Shown one piece after another: positions 59,801 to 64,000 of a stretch of DNA of 64,000 nt. Position numbers and translations under genes: made by a program. Within the stretch, counting starts at the first letter, position 1, and every line of letters begins with the position of its first letter. The stretch comes from Streptomyces flavofungini (GTDB lineage: Bacteria > Actinomycetota > Actinomycetes > Streptomycetales > Streptomycetaceae), in assembly GCF_030388665.1 (NCBI RefSeq), contig NZ_CP128846.1, positions 2,232,001-2,296,000 of the forward strand, in the 5' to 3' direction. The notes under the pieces are model-generated. The model worked only from the letters and a program-made list of their open reading frames with translations, had not been told where the DNA came from and did no database searches.

Positions 59801-61334
59801 CCGGGCCGACGCCGCGGCCGATGAGGTCACGGGCGAGCCGGTTCGCGCGGGCGTTCAGCTCCGCGTACGTCAGCTCCGTGTCCTCGTGCACGACAGCGAC
59901 GGCGTCCGGGGTGGCCGCCGCCTGCTTCTCGAAGGCGCCGGGCACGGTGAGCTCGGGCGTGGCCGTCGCGGTGTCGTTGAACTGGCCGAGGACGAGCTCG
60001 CGTTCGCCGGGCTGGAGGACGTCGACGCGGGTGACCGGGGCGGCGGGGCTCTCGACGAGCTGGCGCACGACGCGGACGTAGCGCTCGGTGATGGCCTCGG
60101 CGGTGCGCCGGTCGAACAGCTCGGTGGCGTACTCCAGGTACACCAGCATCGACTGCTTGGCCGGGTCGTGGAAGTAGTTGAACTCCAGGTCGAACTTGGC
60201 CGTCGTGGTCGACAGCATCTCCAGGCGCGTGGTCAGGCCCGGCAGTTCGAGGGCGGTGCCGACCTCGGTCTCCCAGGTGAACATGACCTGGAAGAGCGGG
60301 TGGTAGGCGGTGGAGCGCTCGGGGTTGAGGATCTCCACCAGGCGCTCGAACGGCGCGTCCTGGTTGTCGTACGCCGCGAGCGCCTTGTCCTGGACCTGGG
60401 CGAGCAGCCGCTCGAACGTCGGGGCGCCGGAGAGGTCGCCGCGCAGCACCCAGGTGTTGACGAAGAAGCCGATGAGGTCGGTGAGGTCGTCGTCGGTGCG
60501 GCCCGCGATGGTGGAGCCGAGCGCGATGTCCTCACCGGCGCCGAGGTGCTGGAGGGTGACCATCAGGGCGGCCTGCATGACCATCGGCACGGTCACGTCG
60601 CGCTCGCGCGCGAGCCGTTCGACCTTCGCGACCAGGTCGGGGTCGACGTGCAGGCTGACGCCGTCGCCCTGGTGGCTGGCGACGGGCGGGCGCGGGCGGT
60701 CGGCGGGCAGTTGCAGCGGCTGCGGGACACCGGCCAGCTCGCCGCGCCAGTACTCGACCTGCGCGGCGAGGACGCTCTCGGGGTCGTTCTCGTCGCCGAG
60801 CAGCTCGCGCTGCCACAGCGTGTAGTCCACGTACTGGACCGGGAGTTCCTCCCAGTCCGGCGCGGCGCCGGCGAGCCGGGCGCGGTAGGCGGTGGCGAGG
60901 TCGCGGGCCAGCGGGCCCATGGACTCGCCGTCGCTCGCGATGTGGTGGATGAGGAGCACGAGGACGTGCTCCCGCTCACCGGACTTGAGCAGGGTCGGGC
61001 GCAGGGGTATCTCGGTGGCGAGGTCGAGGACGTACTCGGCCTCCTTGGCGATGGCGGCTTCGAGTGCCTCGGGGGCCACCTCGACGAGCGGCATCTCCAG
61101 GCGGGCGTCGGCGAGCGCGAGGACCTCCTGCGCCGGGACGCCGTCGGCGTTCTCGACGATGAGGGTGCGCAGGCTCTCGTGCCGCTCCACCACGTCGCGT
61201 ACGGCCGCCTCCAGGGCGGCGGTGTCGAGGTCGCCGCTGAAGCGGAGCAGGAAGGGAAGGTTGTACGTCGCCGAGGGGCCCTCGAAGCGGCTGATGAACC
61301 ACAACCGTCGCTGCGCGAAAGACAACGGGATCAT
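44892..61334 (-). CDS. nonribosomal peptide synthetase, four modules: C-A-T-E, C-A-T, C-A-T-E, C-A-T-TE (5480 aa)
   Basis: Module a: C (1-430, HHIASDG near 130), A (460-960), T (Ser1026, GGDSI), E (1080-1530, HHFAVDG near 1213). Module b: C (1575-2010, NHVLFDG, first His replaced by Asn), A (2035-2510), T (Ser2571, GGHSL). Module c: C (2625-3060, HHIVSDG near 2755), A (3085-3570), T (Ser3635, GGDSI), E (3690-4140, HHLVVDG near 3828). Module d: C (4190-4630, HHVLYDG), A (4650-5130), T (Ser5189), TE (5250-5480, Ser5321 in GLSIGG). T-domain wording agrees with E placement. All four A domains read FDVSVFE, VSTVPS or ISTVPS, VVFAG, NAYGQ(S/T)E, SFYATT or TFYATT, giving DVFTVAAYAK by GrsA alignment. 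ATG at 61334 is chosen with AGGAG about 10 nt upstream; a GTG 12 nt earlier is possible. It releases the finished peptide. No MbtH gene is seen in the window. Confidence 0.95.
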   Translation of the reverse strand: MIPLSFAQRRLWFISRFEGPSATYNLPFLLRFSGDLDTAALEAAVRDVVERHESLRTLIVENADGVPAQEVLALADARLEMPLVEVAPEALEAAIAKEAEYVLDLATEIPLRPTLLKSGEREHVLVLLIHHIASDGESMGPLARDLATAYRARLAGAAPDWEELPVQYVDYTLWQRELLGDENDPESVLAAQVEYWRGELAGVPQPLQLPADRPRPPVASHQGDGVSLHVDPDLVAKVERLARERDVTVPMVMQAALMVTLQHLGAGEDIALGSTIAGRTDDDLTDLIGFFVNTWVLRGDLSGAPTFERLLAQVQDKALAAYDNQDAPFERLVEILNPERSTAYHPLFQVMFTWETEVGTALELPGLTTRLEMLSTTTAKFDLEFNYFHDPAKQSMLVYLEYATELFDRRTAEAITERYVRVVRQLVESPAAPVTRVDVLQPGERELVLGQFNDTATATPELTVPGAFEKQAAATPDAVAVVHEDTELTYAELNARANRLARDLIGRGVGPESVVGLCLPRSADLVVGMLGILKAGGAYLPIDPKYPSTRLDFILSDARPHLILTDADTVGVLPENPEGPGGAAPRLLLGDVDLDAVTAADAELTDADRTAPLGPDHVAYVMYTSGSTGTPKGVAVTHGNVVNDVTGLASAVGVKAGSRVLAGTSINFDVSVFETFTTLTTGGTLEVVRDVLVIGERGGWTGGVVSTVPSVFAELLDQVDGKIDVDAVVFAGEALPAALVQRVREVIPGVRVVNAYGQSETFYATTFAVSDTDQWHGTSSAPIGSPLGNVRTYVLGPGLEPAPVGVAGELYVAGVVGRGYHGRPDLTADRFVADPYGPAGSRMYRTGDLARWNADGRLEYVGRGDAQVKVRGFRIEPGEIEAALTAHPGVAQAVVTVHQSRGSKQLVGYVVPVGSDDGVGSGDVDSLGELDVDLTMVVSSRELRRFVSARLPEFMVPSVFLMLDRLPLAPNGKLDRKALPEPEFTGGQYRAPRTPTEEVLTGVYAEVLGLDRVGIDDDFFAVGGDSIRSIQVVSRARAQGVEVSPRQIFECRTVAELAEVAAAGGQATVLEELEGGGVGWMPLLPAGHFLKELGGGSDRFSMSMVLDLPVGIDEAGLVATLGAVVDHHDILRSRLLTDGDGGLEVAPAGTVDIASLVHRVTCDGQWDQAWRDLAFAELDAATARLDAAAGSMVRFVWFDAGPDKPGRLHVVLHHFAVDGVSWRVLLPDLAAAWEQIKAGRTPALDPVSTSVRRWAHALVDEAATPERTAELELWKSVVAGPDPVLGSRHLDPATDTVATVEHVVVQVPVPVTEQLLTTLPAAFRGGVNDGLLAALALAVTRWRRARGVDESTVLLRLEGHGREEYAVPGADLSRTMGWFTSMFPLRLDLGGIDVDEAFAGGAAAGATVKAVKEQALAIPDKGLGYGLLRYLNPETAEILRRYSTGQIAFNYLGRFSTSTDMPDHLRGLGFSQAEGTADILADLDADMPALSVFDVNALVLDSEEGPQLNARIGFPVGVLSAADVRDLADLWIQALEGLAQHVSQPGAGGLTPSDVPLVTTTQADIELWERRYPSVSDVWPLTAAQSGLLFHTMLSDASFDAYQMQLVFHLSGKVEPARMRAAGQALLDRYASLRTAFVTDTEGNQVQLVLDEVPLPWLEFDYSSLGDAERDAALKKLLADDHAKHFDPVTPPMLRMTLVTLGEDRAELVFTANHVLFDGWSVPLLLQDLLRLYGSDGDASELSRVRGYRDFLVWLDQQDRAEDTRVWAEELAGVDEPTLLAPSARPGAEPRGIGQVDVPLSAESARELARRAAELGITMNTVVQGAWGLLLAELTGRRDVVFGATVSGRPPVVPGVDHMVGLFINTLPVRVECAPRESLADVLTALQNRQGALLDHQHFGLSDIQNAAGLTSLFDTIVVFDSYPVDSVGITDAYSAAGIEVTGISPLSGTHYPLIVSADAEPHLRLGLQYQHHLFERADVEAVAARFHRVLLQLVEDPRIPSGHVDILEADEREHVLRGLNATAAETPALTIPGLFERQVAATPDAVALVHGDTSLTYAELNARADRLARELIAREVGPETVVGLALPRSADLITGLLAVLKAGGAYLPIDPKYPSSRLDHILSSAAPKLLLTDADTVGVLPEADIPRLFLGDVDLTSATADAPLTDADRGAVLRPDHIAYVMYTSGSTGTPKGVAITHHNVVNGVTRLAASVGIDATTRVLAGTSVNFDVSVFEAFTTLSQGGTLEVARDVLVIGERGGWTGGVVSTVPSVFAELLEQVTGELAVDSVVFAGEALPASLVERVREAIPGVRVVNAYGQTESFYATTWALPAEDEWDGTGSAPIGAPLGNMRAYVLGSGLAPVPVGVVGELYIAGNVARGYFGRADLTADRFVADPYGPAGARMYRTGDLARWNADGQLEYVGRDDAQVKVRGFRIEPGEVEAALTAHPQVAQGVVVARGTGTADKRLVAYVVPAGAQDVDTFDVTALREFVAGKLPEFMVPSAFVVLERLPLAPNGKLDRRALPEPEFTGAEYRAPRTPQEEALCGLFAEVLGLDRVGIDDNFFTVGGHSLLATRLVSRIRTILDVEIPIRVVFASPTVAELVEHLTGGGSVRAQLRRAETRPEFVPLSYAQRRLWFIDRFEGPSATYNTPFPLRLTGTLDAAAFEAAVNDVVTRHESLRTLIIDDSEGVPFQKVLPAADVHIDVPVVDVAPDALDDALAEAAGYSFDLAGEVPTRATVFRCGEDEFVLLLLFHHIVSDGVSMGPLSRDLAAAYTARLAGAAPEWPELPVQYVDYTLWQRELLGAEDDPDSVQSAQVDYWREELAGVPQPLRLPTDRPRPPAASHRGATVEFSLDRDVMDAVEELARRRGATASMVLQSALTVLLHGLGGGDDITVGAPIANRTDELLADLVGFFVNTWVLRADLSGNPTFEDLLDQARDKSLAAYDNQDVPFERLVEVLNPERSTAYSPLFQVMFAWQNFNRNDFALPGLDVRFERIRNESAKFDLFFNMADIPGYGVVGHLEYATDLFDHATAQEITDRFIRVVGLLTADPAQRVGAVELVEPAERDLVLRGFNDTAQPTPDLTIPGLFEEQVARTPDAVAVVFGDTSWTYRELDARADLLARELIRREVGPETVVGLALPRSADLIVGLLGVLKAGGAYLPIDPKYPSSRLDYILSDARPRLLLTDADTVGVLPDNDVPRLFVGDLDLEPKQGDTEVRDQDRRAALKPDNVAYVMYTSGSTGTPKGVAITHHNVVNGITRLAASVGIDSATRMLAATSVNFDVSVFETFTTLTQGGTVEVARDVLVIGERGGWTGGVVSTVPSVFAELLEQVDGELEVDSVVFAGEALPASLVERVREAIPGVRVVNAYGQTESFYATTFALPADQEWTGASSAPIGAPLGNMRAYVLGSGLAPVPVGVVGELYVAGNVARGYFGRADLTADRFVADPFGPAGARMYRTGDLARWNAGGQLEYVGRDDAQVKVRGIRIEPGEVEAALTEHPGVAQAVVVVKDGRGSKQLVGYVVPAGEQVEDVNADLDLTAGVSVEELRKFASGRLPEFMVPAVFVVLDRLPLAPNGKLDRKALPEPEFTAGEYRAPRTAEEKVLAGVYAEVLGLGRVGVDDDFFAVGGDSIRSIQVVSRAKAQGVEITPRQIFECRTVAELAVAAVENRLAGAGAVLAELEGGGVGWMPLLPVARYMTTELGESTDRFSMSTVLDLPAGIDEAGLFATLSAVVDHHDVLRSRFLTEGEGGLEVTAPGTVDVASLVHRVECDGDWSAQAWQRLAAAELDAATGRLNPAAGVMAQFVWFDTAGADTAGRLIVVLHHLVVDGVSWRILVPDLAAAWEHVEAGRTPELAPVATSLRRWSHALTDEAHSETRTAELPLWESMLDGDDPVLGSRPLDPAVDVTATVETVSVKLPVAVTESLLTTVPAAFHGGVNDGLLAALALAVSRWREERGVAESSTLIRLEGHGREEYIAPGADVSRTLGWFTSMFPVRLDVAGHDVAEAFAGGRAAGSVVKAVKEQLLAVPDKGIGFGLLRYLNPDTSRVLEGRSTGQIAFNYLGRFSADDMPEELRGLGWSIAPDTDALIADLNAQMPALATVDFAAYVTDGTQGPELTASVGFPTGVLSRAEVQRLADLWCEALDGLTRHAATPDAGGLTPSDVPLVGVEQSDIEAWEKKYPGVSDIWPLTTMQSGLLFHSMLGASDTEGPAEARDAYHIQLVMHLSGQVDPHRMRAAGQALLDRYANLRAAFVHDSAGELVQLIVDDVELPWSEADLSTLPQAEREEAFEKLLAEDQVTHFDPATAPLLRMCLVTMDDNLSELVFSAHHVLYDGWSFPMLIQDLLRLYGSHGDPADLPRVRSYREFLAWLDRQDRGEAARAWARELDGVEEPTMLAPGASEEQGGLDMVEVPLPTEDARTLSRRASELGITLNTLVQGAWALALGQLTGRQDVTFGATVSGRPPSVTGVDTMVGLFINTLPVRVTAEPGQTLAQLLTGLQDRQAALLDHHHYGLSDIQQATGLSTLFDTIVVFESFPVDHAGMSDANATAGIAVTGLRASSGTHYPLIVGADASPHLRMGLQYQDTMYDKDVVKGIAGRLGRVLQQIAADPETPVKDVDVLEPGERERLLLTYNDTAAETPGLTVPGLFEEQVARTPDAVAVVFGDTSWTYRELDARADLLARELIRREVGPETVVGLALPRSADLIVGLLGVLKAGAAYLPIDPKYPSSRLDYILSDARPRLLLTDADTVGVLPDNDVPRLFVGDLDLEPKQGDTEVRDQDRVAPLRPDNVAYVMYTSGSTGTPKGVMVTHANVVNGITRLVERVGGAGSRMLAGTSVNFDVSVFETFTTLSTGGTLEVVRDVLVIGERNGWTGGVISTVPSVFAELLDQVTGDIGAESVVFAGEALPAALVARVREAIPGVRVVNAYGQTESFYATTWALPAEDEWDGTGSAPVGTPLGNMRAYILGPTLAPAPEGVVGELYVAGAVSRGYFARAELTADRFVADPFGPAGARMYRTGDLARWNADGQLEYVGRDDAQVKVRGFRIEPGEVEAVLTAHPDVAQGVVVARGTGTADKRLVAYVVPAGAQDVDTFDVTALREFVAGKLPEFMVPSAFVVLERLPLAPNGKLDRKALPEPEFTGVEYRAPRTPQEEVLCGLFAEVLGLERVGIDDDFFTVGGHSLLATRLVSRIRTVLGVEIPMRVVFQYSTVADMADCLTSGRESFSFTDPFGVVLPMKTDGDGGPLWFIHPGVGLSWVYLGFATQLGDRPVYGIQARGFDGSELPGSIDEMVADYLEQILAVQPEGPFRLVGLSIGGTLAHALAGELQARGHEVALLGLLDCVPAEWFARNNTSLEMAEVEDVLAGYIPHTGPESDAADGAEGGERNSLVKNASAIAVRHTDMMMEYTQPKYRGDAVFFNATLNPDETYAPQWAAYIDGTVEEHDIHSTHMGMYLPRPAAEICRILSRHLDSE
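45917..46079. repeat. 163-bp block identical to 53771-53933 (A domains of modules d and b)
   Basis: I compared the two stretches base by base and found no difference. They encode the C-terminal A subdomain around NGKLDR ([13 protein letters not shown]) and its upstream helix. Identity continues with few changes on both sides. Confidence 0.85.
46972..47380. repeat. about 408-bp block almost identical to 51661-52068 (A domains of modules d and c)
   Basis: Direct comparison shows only about six differences, clustered at two sites (near 47058 and 47160). The block covers the N-terminal A subdomain from [14 protein letters not shown] to the linker before YVMYTSG. Confidence 0.85.
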
Positions 61335-61335
61335 T

Positions 61336-64000
61336 TTACTGTCCACTCCTGTTCATCCTGCGCAGCTTGGGTCGGCGCGACGCCGTGGCGTTCTGCACCG
61401 TGCGCGATAGTTCGGCGATGCTGTGCGATTCGAAGACCGCCCGGATCGGCACACTGACTCCGAGTGCCTTGCCAATGCGGCTGGTGAGCCGCGTGGCCAA
61501 CAGGGAGTTCCCGCCCAGGTCGAAGAAGTCGTCGTCGATCCCGACCCGCTCCACGCCGAGGACCTCGGCGAACAGCGTGCAGAGCGTCTCTTCCTTCTCG
61601 TTGCGCGGCGCGCGGTAGGCCGCGCCCGCGAACTCCGGCTCGGGCAGGGCCCTGCGGTCCAGCTTTCCGTTCGGGGCCAGCGGGAAGCGGTCGAGGACCA
61701 CGACCGCGGCGGGCACCATGAACTCGGGCAGGCGGCCCATGACGAAGTCGCGCAGCTCGGTCATGTCGACCGTGCTCCTCGCGCCGTCCGTCTCGGTGGG
61801 CACGACATAGCCCACGAGCCGCTTGCCGACGCTCTCGCCGCCGTCGTGGACGACGACCGCGGCCTGTGCGATGGCGGGGAAGTCGGTGAGGGCGGCCTCG
61901 ACCTCGCCGGGCTCGATGCGGAAGCCCCGCACCTTGACCTGCGCGTCACCCCGGCCGACGTACTCCAGTTGCCCGTCGGCGTTCCAGCGGGCCAGGTCGC
62001 CGGTGCGGTACATCCGCGCGCCCGCCGGGCCGTAGGGGTCGGCCACGAACCGCTCGGCGGTCAGGACGGCCCTGCCGTAGTAGCCGCGGCCGATGTTCCC
62101 CGCCACGTAGAGCTCGCCGACCACGCCCGCGGGGACCGGGGTGAGGCCGGGGCCGAGGACGTAGGTGCGCATGTTGCCGATGGGCGTGCCGATGGGGGCG
62201 CTGGCCGCGCCGGTCCAGGGCTCGTCGGCGGCGAGGGCGAAGGTGGTGGCGTAGAAGCTCTCGCTCTGGCCGTAGGCGTTGACGACCCTCACGCCGGGCA
62301 TGGCCTCGCGGATGCGGCCCACCAGCGCGGCGGGCAGCGCCTCACCGGCGAACACCAGCGTCTCGACCTTGGTCTTGGGGGCGATCTGGTCGAGCAGTTC
62401 GTTGAAGACGGACGGCACGGTGCTGATGGCGCTGCCCGACCAGCTGTCGCGCTCGGCGAGGACGAGGACGTCCCTGACGACCTCGACGGTGCCGCCGGTG
62501 CAGAGCGTCGTGAAGGTCTCGAAGACCGACACGTCGAAGTTCACGGAGGTGCCCGCGAGCATCCGGGAGCCGGGGCCGCCCGCGACCCGCCCCGCGAGGC
62601 GCGTCACGCCGTTGACGACGTTGGCGTGCGTGATGACGACGCCCTTGGGGGTGCCCGTGGAACCGGACGTGTACATCACGTACGCGATGCCGTCGGGGCG
62701 CAGCGGCGCGGGCCGGTCGGCGTCGGTGACGGGCCCGTCCGGCGCGTCGTCGAGGGCCAGCTCGTCGAGGCGCACGTGCGGCACGTCGGAGGCGGGCAGC
62801 ACCCCGGTCGTCGCCGAGTCGGTGAGCACGAACCGCGGGGCGGCCTCGGTGAGGATCGAACCGAGGCGCGCGCTCGGGTACTTGGGGTCGATCGGCAGGT
62901 ATCCGGCGCCGGACTTGAGGATGCCGAGCATGCCGACGACGAGGTCCGCGGAGCGCGGCAGGGCGAGACCCACGACCGTCTCGGGGCCCGCGCCCCGCTT
63001 GATCAGTTCGCGGGCGAGGCGGTTGGCGCGGGTGTCGAGCTCCGCGTACGTGAGCTGCCGGTCGTCGAAGACGACGGCGACCGCGTCCGGGGTCTTCGCC
63101 GCCTGCTCCTCGAAGAAGCCGGGGATCGTCAGCTCGGGCGTCGGCTCGGCGGTGTCGTTGAGCCCGACGAGCAGCCGCTCGCGCTCGGCGGGGTCGAGGA
63201 CGTCGACGGCGCGGACGGCCTGGTGCGGGTCGGCGGCGACGGTGGCGAGGATCCGGCCGTAGCGCGCGGCGAGGGTGTCCGCCTCGTCCTTGTCGAACAC
63301 GTCCTGCTGGTACTGGACGTTCAGGCGCGGGTACTCCCCGTCCGGGTAGACGAAGACGGTCACCGGGTAGTGGCTCGCGGTGAACGCGCGGATGCCGGTG
63401 ATGGTGATGCCGGCGGCCGCGCTGACCTCGCTGATCGCGCCGCGGTCCAGCGGGAAGGACTCGAACCCGACGAGGGTGTCGAACAGGGTCTTGAGTCCGG
63501 TGGTCTTGTGGATCTCGGTGAGGCCGTAGTGGTGGTGGTCCAGGAGGGCGGCCTGCCGGTCCTGGAGTCCGGTGAGCAGGTCGGCGAGGGTGTCACCGGG
63601 GGCGCACTTGACGCGTACGGGCAGGGTGTTGAGGAACATGCCGACGATGGAGTCGACCCCCGCGAGCGCGGGCGGACGCCCGGCGACCGTGGACGAGAGC
63701 ACCACGTCCTGACGCCCCGTCAACTGGCCGAGGAGCAGGCCCCAGGCGCCCTGCACCAGGGTGTTCAGGGTGACGCCGAGGTCGGCGGCGCGCCGGGTCA
63801 GCTCGGTGGCTTCGGCCGGGGTCAGCGGTACGTCGACCTGCGCGATGCCGGAGCTGTGGCTTCCGGTTTCCGCGCCGGGCGCGAGGAGGGTCGGTTCGTC
63901 GACGCCGTCCAGCTCGTGCCGCCAGGCCTCGGCGGAGACCTCGGGGTCCTGCTGGGCCAGCCAGGCGAGGTAGTCGCGGTACGTCCGCGCGGGCGGCAGG
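61336..64000 (-). CDS. nonribosomal peptide synthetase, partial (C-terminal module C-A-T; 5' end outside window)
   Basis: The frame is open to the window edge, so only the last module or so is visible. It has the later part of a C domain ([41 protein letters not shown]), a full A domain (about 63130-61650, with [60 protein letters not shown]) and a T domain ([11 protein letters not shown], Ser at 61504-61506). The A code reads DVFTVAAYAK, the same as in the next gene. The C domain resembles those that follow E domains in the downstream NRPS, implying that a module ending in E precedes it. The stop TAA is one base from the ATG of the next NRPS, so the two are translationally coupled and the chain passes from this T to the next C. 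Confidence 0.93.
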   Translation of the reverse strand, partial: LPPARTYRDYLAWLAQQDPEVSAEAWRHELDGVDEPTLLAPGAETGSHSSGIAQVDVPLTPAEATELTRRAADLGVTLNTLVQGAWGLLLGQLTGRQDVVLSSTVAGRPPALAGVDSIVGMFLNTLPVRVKCAPGDTLADLLTGLQDRQAALLDHHHYGLTEIHKTTGLKTLFDTLVGFESFPLDRGAISEVSAAAGITITGIRAFTASHYPVTVFVYPDGEYPRLNVQYQQDVFDKDEADTLAARYGRILATVAADPHQAVRAVDVLDPAERERLLVGLNDTAEPTPELTIPGFFEEQAAKTPDAVAVVFDDRQLTYAELDTRANRLARELIKRGAGPETVVGLALPRSADLVVGMLGILKSGAGYLPIDPKYPSARLGSILTEAAPRFVLTDSATTGVLPASDVPHVRLDELALDDAPDGPVTDADRPAPLRPDGIAYVMYTSGSTGTPKGVVITHANVVNGVTRLAGRVAGGPGSRMLAGTSVNFDVSVFETFTTLCTGGTVEVVRDVLVLAERDSWSGSAISTVPSVFNELLDQIAPKTKVETLVFAGEALPAALVGRIREAMPGVRVVNAYGQSESFYATTFALAADEPWTGAASAPIGTPIGNMRTYVLGPGLTPVPAGVVGELYVAGNIGRGYYGRAVLTAERFVADPYGPAGARMYRTGDLARWNADGQLEYVGRGDAQVKVRGFRIEPGEVEAALTDFPAIAQAAVVVHDGGESVGKRLVGYVVPTETDGARSTVDMTELRDFVMGRLPEFMVPAAVVVLDRFPLAPNGKLDRRALPEPEFAGAAYRAPRNEKEETLCTLFAEVLGVERVGIDDDFFDLGGNSLLATRLTSRIGKALGVSVPIRAVFESHSIAELSRTVQNATASRRPKLRRMNRSGQ

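Noticed and set aside
52674..61457. 2927-codon plus-strand open frame (and a 2547-codon one at 44784-52427) opposite the NRPS
   Set aside because: Shadow frames of the NRPS gene with low-complexity Val/Gly/Asp/Arg composition and no recognisable motif.

Overview
This is a very GC-rich window with GTG and TTG starts, strong third-position G/C bias and long antisense open frames. Its gene families (SepF-like protein, ECF sigma factor, PCu(A)C copper chaperone, modular type I PKS and NRPS) all point to Streptomyces or a close relative. The species cannot be named from the sequence.

Left part (1-20.5 kb): chromosomal and accessory genes. Two internally deleted IS5-type transposase remnants (281-712 and 1804-1902) bracket two small secreted proteins. 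A SepF-like cell-division protein follows. Next comes a plus-strand copper set with ATGA/GTGA-type overlaps: a His/Gly-tailed small membrane protein, a CopA-type P1B ATPase and a PCu(A)C-like protein. A zinc/manganese-type ABC importer follows (ATPase, permease, lipoprotein), closed by a strong hairpin. An acyl-CoA ligase and a double-length CaiB-type CoA transferase on the minus strand are opposed by an acyl-CoA dehydrogenase. A GH88-like hydrolase and an MFS transporter (minus) precede a Met/His-rich membrane protein and a SigC-like ECF sigma factor (plus). Several low-complexity or palindromic repeats lie between or inside these genes.

Right part (20.5-64 kb): a hybrid PKS/NRPS cluster that continues past the right edge. 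On the plus strand are a cytochrome P450, a 4759-aa PKS (KSQ-AT-ACP / KS-AT-DH-KR-ACP / KS-AT-DH-KR-ACP), a 2175-aa PKS (KS-AT-DH-ER-KR-ACP), a type II thioesterase and an FMN-dependent 2-hydroxy-acid oxidase. Facing them on the minus strand are the 3' end of one NRPS gene (C-A-T) and a complete 5480-aa NRPS (C-A-T-E / C-A-T / C-A-T-E / C-A-T-TE). Two elaborate hairpins separate the two convergent units.

Inferred logic: the PKS makes a short, partly unsaturated acyl chain (about C6-C8) that is passed to an NRPS line, probably through a C domain outside the window. The most striking point is that all five adenylation domains visible here read by eye as the same ten-residue code, DVFTVAAYAK. 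Together with E domains in alternate modules this predicts a homo-oligomeric peptide tail with alternating D and L residues. From memory, the code resembles those of piperazic-acid-activating A domains, so a lipidated oligo-piperazate is the leading but unproven hypothesis. The second PKS extension module has an acyltransferase whose catalytic Ser is replaced by Gly, so chain length cannot be read by simple colinearity.
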